DNA of 8,493 nucleotides, taken from positions 1-8,493 of the forward strand of contig USIK01000033.1 of the NCBI GenBank assembly GCA_900554775.1, given 5' to 3'. The notes beneath the pieces are model-generated. The model did no database searches and was not told where the DNA came from. It worked only from the letters and a program-made list of their open reading frames with translations. How positions within the stretch are numbered: the stretch's first letter is position 1; each line of letters opens with the position of its first letter. This DNA comes from an uncultured Oscillospiraceae bacterium. Lineage in GTDB: Bacteria; Bacillota; Clostridia; Oscillospirales; Acutalibacteraceae. The translations under genes were made by a program, and so were the position numbers. Below, in pieces: positions 6,754 to 8,493 of the stretch.

Positions 6754-8040
6754 TTATTTCTTTGCTGCGTTTTTGCAAATGAATTCAACTGTTTTTCTTG
6801 AAATCATGTCTTTTTTGAGTCCTTCTGCAGGAACTAATCTCTTAGCTTGCTCAGGTTTCAAAGAATATGCCTTTGCAATTGCTTCGTATTCTTTTTCGAT
6901 TTCTTCGTCAGAAACGCTGATTTTTTCAAGCTCAGCAACCTTTTTAAGGCCAAGGCCAACTTTAACTGTTTTTTCAGCTTCTGGCATAAAGTTTTCAACC
7001 ATTTTTTCAACGGTTAGGCCTGTGTATGCCATGTAATCTTTCAAAGCAATGCCTTGAGATTTGAGTCTGTATTCAAATTCACGAACGAGCTCAAAAGCTT
7101 TGTTCTTAACAAGAGCTTCTGGAATTTCAGCTTTTATGAGCTCTAAGAATTTGTCCATCACTTCGGTTTCAGTTTCTCTTTCATTTTTAGCTTTAGCTTC
7201 GTCTGAAAGTTTCTTTTTGATGTCTTTTTTGAAATCTTCCAAGTTTTCGAATTCACTAACGTCTTTAACGAATTCATCGTCAACTACTGGGAGATCTTTC
7301 TTTTGAATTTTATTTAATTTTGTTTTGAAAACTGCAGGTTTGCTTGCAAGAGAAGCAACATGGTAAGTTTCAGGGAAAGTAACGTTAATTTCGAATTCTT
7401 CGCCTACTTTGTGGCCAATGATTTGGTCTTCGAAACCTGCGATGAACTGGCCTTTGCCAATTTCAAGTTCTACTCCTTGTGCTGTGCCGCCGTCGAATTT
7501 TTCTGAGTCAACATATCCTTCAAAATCAATGTCAACTACGTCTCCTTTTTCAGCTTTTCCATCTTCAGATGTAACAAGCCTTGCGTTTTGCTCTTGAATA
7601 GCTTTGATTCTTTCGTCAACATCTTTAGTTAAAATCTTAGGAGCTGCCTTTTTCTCAACTTCTATTCCTTTGTAGCCTTCAACTTCAACTTCCGGCATAA
7701 CGGTAACTTTAACTTTGTAAACAAGGCCTTCTTCTTTGCTGAGTTTAACAACTTCAAAATCAACTTTATCATCAACGAGTTCGATTCCTGCTTCTTTTGC
7801 AGCTGCTTCAACCGAAGGGCCATAAACCGCGTTAATAGCATCTTCGAAGAAAACTTGCTCACCATAGAATTTTTCAATAAACTTGCGAGGAGCTTTACCT
7901 TTGCGGAAGCCTGGAATGGTTATTTTACTTTTTTGTTTTAAATAAGCTTTGTCAACTTCTTTTGCGAATTCCTCGGCAGAAACTTCAACCTCCAATTCAT
8001 AACGATTAACATCCACTTTTTTTGACGATACTAATTTCAC
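6754..8040 (-). CDS. tig: Trigger factor, ribosome-associated chaperone and peptidyl-prolyl isomerase
   Basis: 428 residues, the usual family length. It binds near the ribosome exit tunnel and shields nascent chains. Domains: the N-terminal ribosome-binding domain (about 1-115) with the signature GFRKGKAP at 44-51; the FKBP-like PPIase domain (about 155-245), with GDVVDIDFEGYVD, FIAGFEDQIIG and VTFPETYH; and the C-terminal chaperone arms (about 250-428), rich in Lys and Glu. The start is GTG at 8040. A TAA codon lies directly upstream in frame, so no longer form is possible, and AAAGGAAG at 8047-8054 is well spaced (AGGA 8 nt upstream). It follows the phosphoesterase by 39 nt and precedes clpP by 33 nt; tig-clpP-clpX is a widespread arrangement. 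All segments look intact. Confidence 0.97.
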   Translation of the reverse strand: MKLVSSKKVDVNRYELEVEVSAEEFAKEVDKAYLKQKSKITIPGFRKGKAPRKFIEKFYGEQVFFEDAINAVYGPSVEAAAKEAGIELVDDKVDFEVVKLSKEEGLVYKVKVTVMPEVEVEGYKGIEVEKKAAPKILTKDVDERIKAIQEQNARLVTSEDGKAEKGDVVDIDFEGYVDSEKFDGGTAQGVELEIGKGQFIAGFEDQIIGHKVGEEFEINVTFPETYHVASLASKPAVFKTKLNKIQKKDLPVVDDEFVKDVSEFENLEDFKKDIKKKLSDEAKAKNERETETEVMDKFLELIKAEIPEALVKNKAFELVREFEYRLKSQGIALKDYMAYTGLTVEKMVENFMPEAEKTVKVGLGLKKVAELEKISVSDEEIEKEYEAIAKAYSLKPEQAKRLVPAEGLKKDMISRKTVEFICKNAAKK

Positions 8041-8048
8041 TTAAATCT

Positions 8049-8052
8049 TCCT
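8049..8052 (-). promoter_or_regulatory. Ribosome-binding site of tig
   Basis: AGGA (in AAAGGAAG) lies 8 nt before the GTG start at 8040. It supports GTG initiation, since the frame is closed immediately upstream. Confidence 0.7.
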
Positions 8053-8079
8053 TTCAACATAAGTTTAAAATAATGCAAA

Positions 8080-8493
8080 CTATCTGACTGAAACAGGGCA
8101 AAAATTTATGTAATCGCAAGAAACAAGCTTGAAATCAATTCCTTTATAATTTCCTTCAACGAGTCTTTTCGTTGCCCCGCCATCATGAATATGTCCATAA
8201 TAACACTTCTTAACTTTTTTTTCAATCAAAAGATTTATAATCTCTTCAGATTCTTCATTTCCATAAACTGGAGGGTAGTGAAGAAACACCACGGGCTCCA
8301 AATTTTCTTTCTTTGCCTCGTCTAAAGACCTTTCGAGCCTGCCTACCTCACGGTTTAAAATCTTCCTGTCTTGATCCGTTTCGCAGCGGTAAAGCCAACC
8401 CCTTGTTCCGCAAACGCAAATGTCTTCAACTTTTAAAGCTGAGTTATAAAGAATCGAAATGCTTTCAAAACCGCTTTGCTTTAAAAAATTATT
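8080..8493 (-). CDS. Metallophosphoesterase (calcineurin-like), C-terminal part; 5' end lies beyond the right edge
   Basis: The frame is open from the right edge to TAG at 8080-8082, giving 137 residues. Visible family features: a GTRGWLY stretch near residue 30, a metal-binding histidine in VVFLHYPPVYG, and the GHIH motif in YYGHIHDGG, both typical of the C-terminal half of calcineurin-like phosphoesterases. The combination resembles the COG1768 predicted phosphohydrolase group, whose substrate is not established. The N-terminal metal motifs (DxH, GDxxD, GNHD) would lie outside the window, so completeness cannot be judged. An internal GTG at 8301 could be mistaken for a start, but coding clearly continues upstream. 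It reads into tig after 39 nt with no visible terminator, so the two may share a transcript. Confidence 0.85.
   Translation of the reverse strand, partial: NNFLKQSGFESISILYNSALKVEDICVCGTRGWLYRCETDQDRKILNREVGRLERSLDEAKKENLEPVVFLHYPPVYGNEESEEIINLLIEKKVKKCYYGHIHDGGATKRLVEGNYKGIDFKLVSCDYINFCPVSVR

Noticed and set aside
7662..7877. 71-codon open frame on the minus strand inside tig
   Set aside because: It is an out-of-frame shadow of tig, whose frame has clear conserved motifs across this stretch.
8041..8079. Terminator or promoter between the phosphoesterase and tig
   Set aside because: The 39 nt contain the tig ribosome-binding site and AT-rich sequence but no stable stem and no convincing paired -35/-10 boxes.

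Overview
The window holds seven genes, all on the minus strand and packed head to tail. In transcription order (right to left) they are a metallophosphoesterase fragment, tig, clpP, clpX, lon, engB (ysxC/yihA) and the N-terminal two thirds of valS. The gene order tig-clpP-clpX-lon-engB-valS, the low GC (roughly 40% by eye), the strong GGAGG-type ribosome-binding sites and the Firmicutes-like protein sequences point to a member of the Clostridia or a close relative. I cannot name the genus. TAA, TGA and TAG all act as stops, so the standard bacterial code applies. No mobile element, CRISPR array, tRNA or rRNA is visible.

Layout: 8080-8493 is the 3' part of a metallophosphoesterase. 6754-8040 is trigger factor (GTG start). 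6157-6720 is ClpP. 6060-6156 is the only sizeable noncoding gap. 4680-6041 is ClpX, 2308-4659 is Lon, 1715-2311 is EngB and 1-1713 is ValRS, running off the left edge. Between clpX and valS the genes touch or nearly touch: 20 nt from clpX to lon, an ATGA overlap from lon to engB, and 1 nt from engB to valS. This suggests one transcript with translational coupling.

Functionally this is a protein quality-control cluster. Trigger factor folds nascent chains at the ribosome exit, ClpXP and Lon degrade damaged or regulated proteins, EngB helps assemble the 50S subunit and ValRS charges tRNA-Val. The families are well known and I see no new system.

Two anomalies deserve attention. First, the only well-placed start codon for lon is ATA, 9 nt after a near-perfect GGAGGTGA; canonical initiation would need a GTG 36 nt further in. 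Second, clpP stops just before its usual C-terminal tail, yet the frame beyond the TAA stays open for nine codons and resembles that tail. Each could be real biology (weak initiation, truncation or read-through) or a single-base mutation or assembly error. A smaller point is a 9-nt inverted repeat flanking clpP that could pair with the clpP ribosome-binding site.
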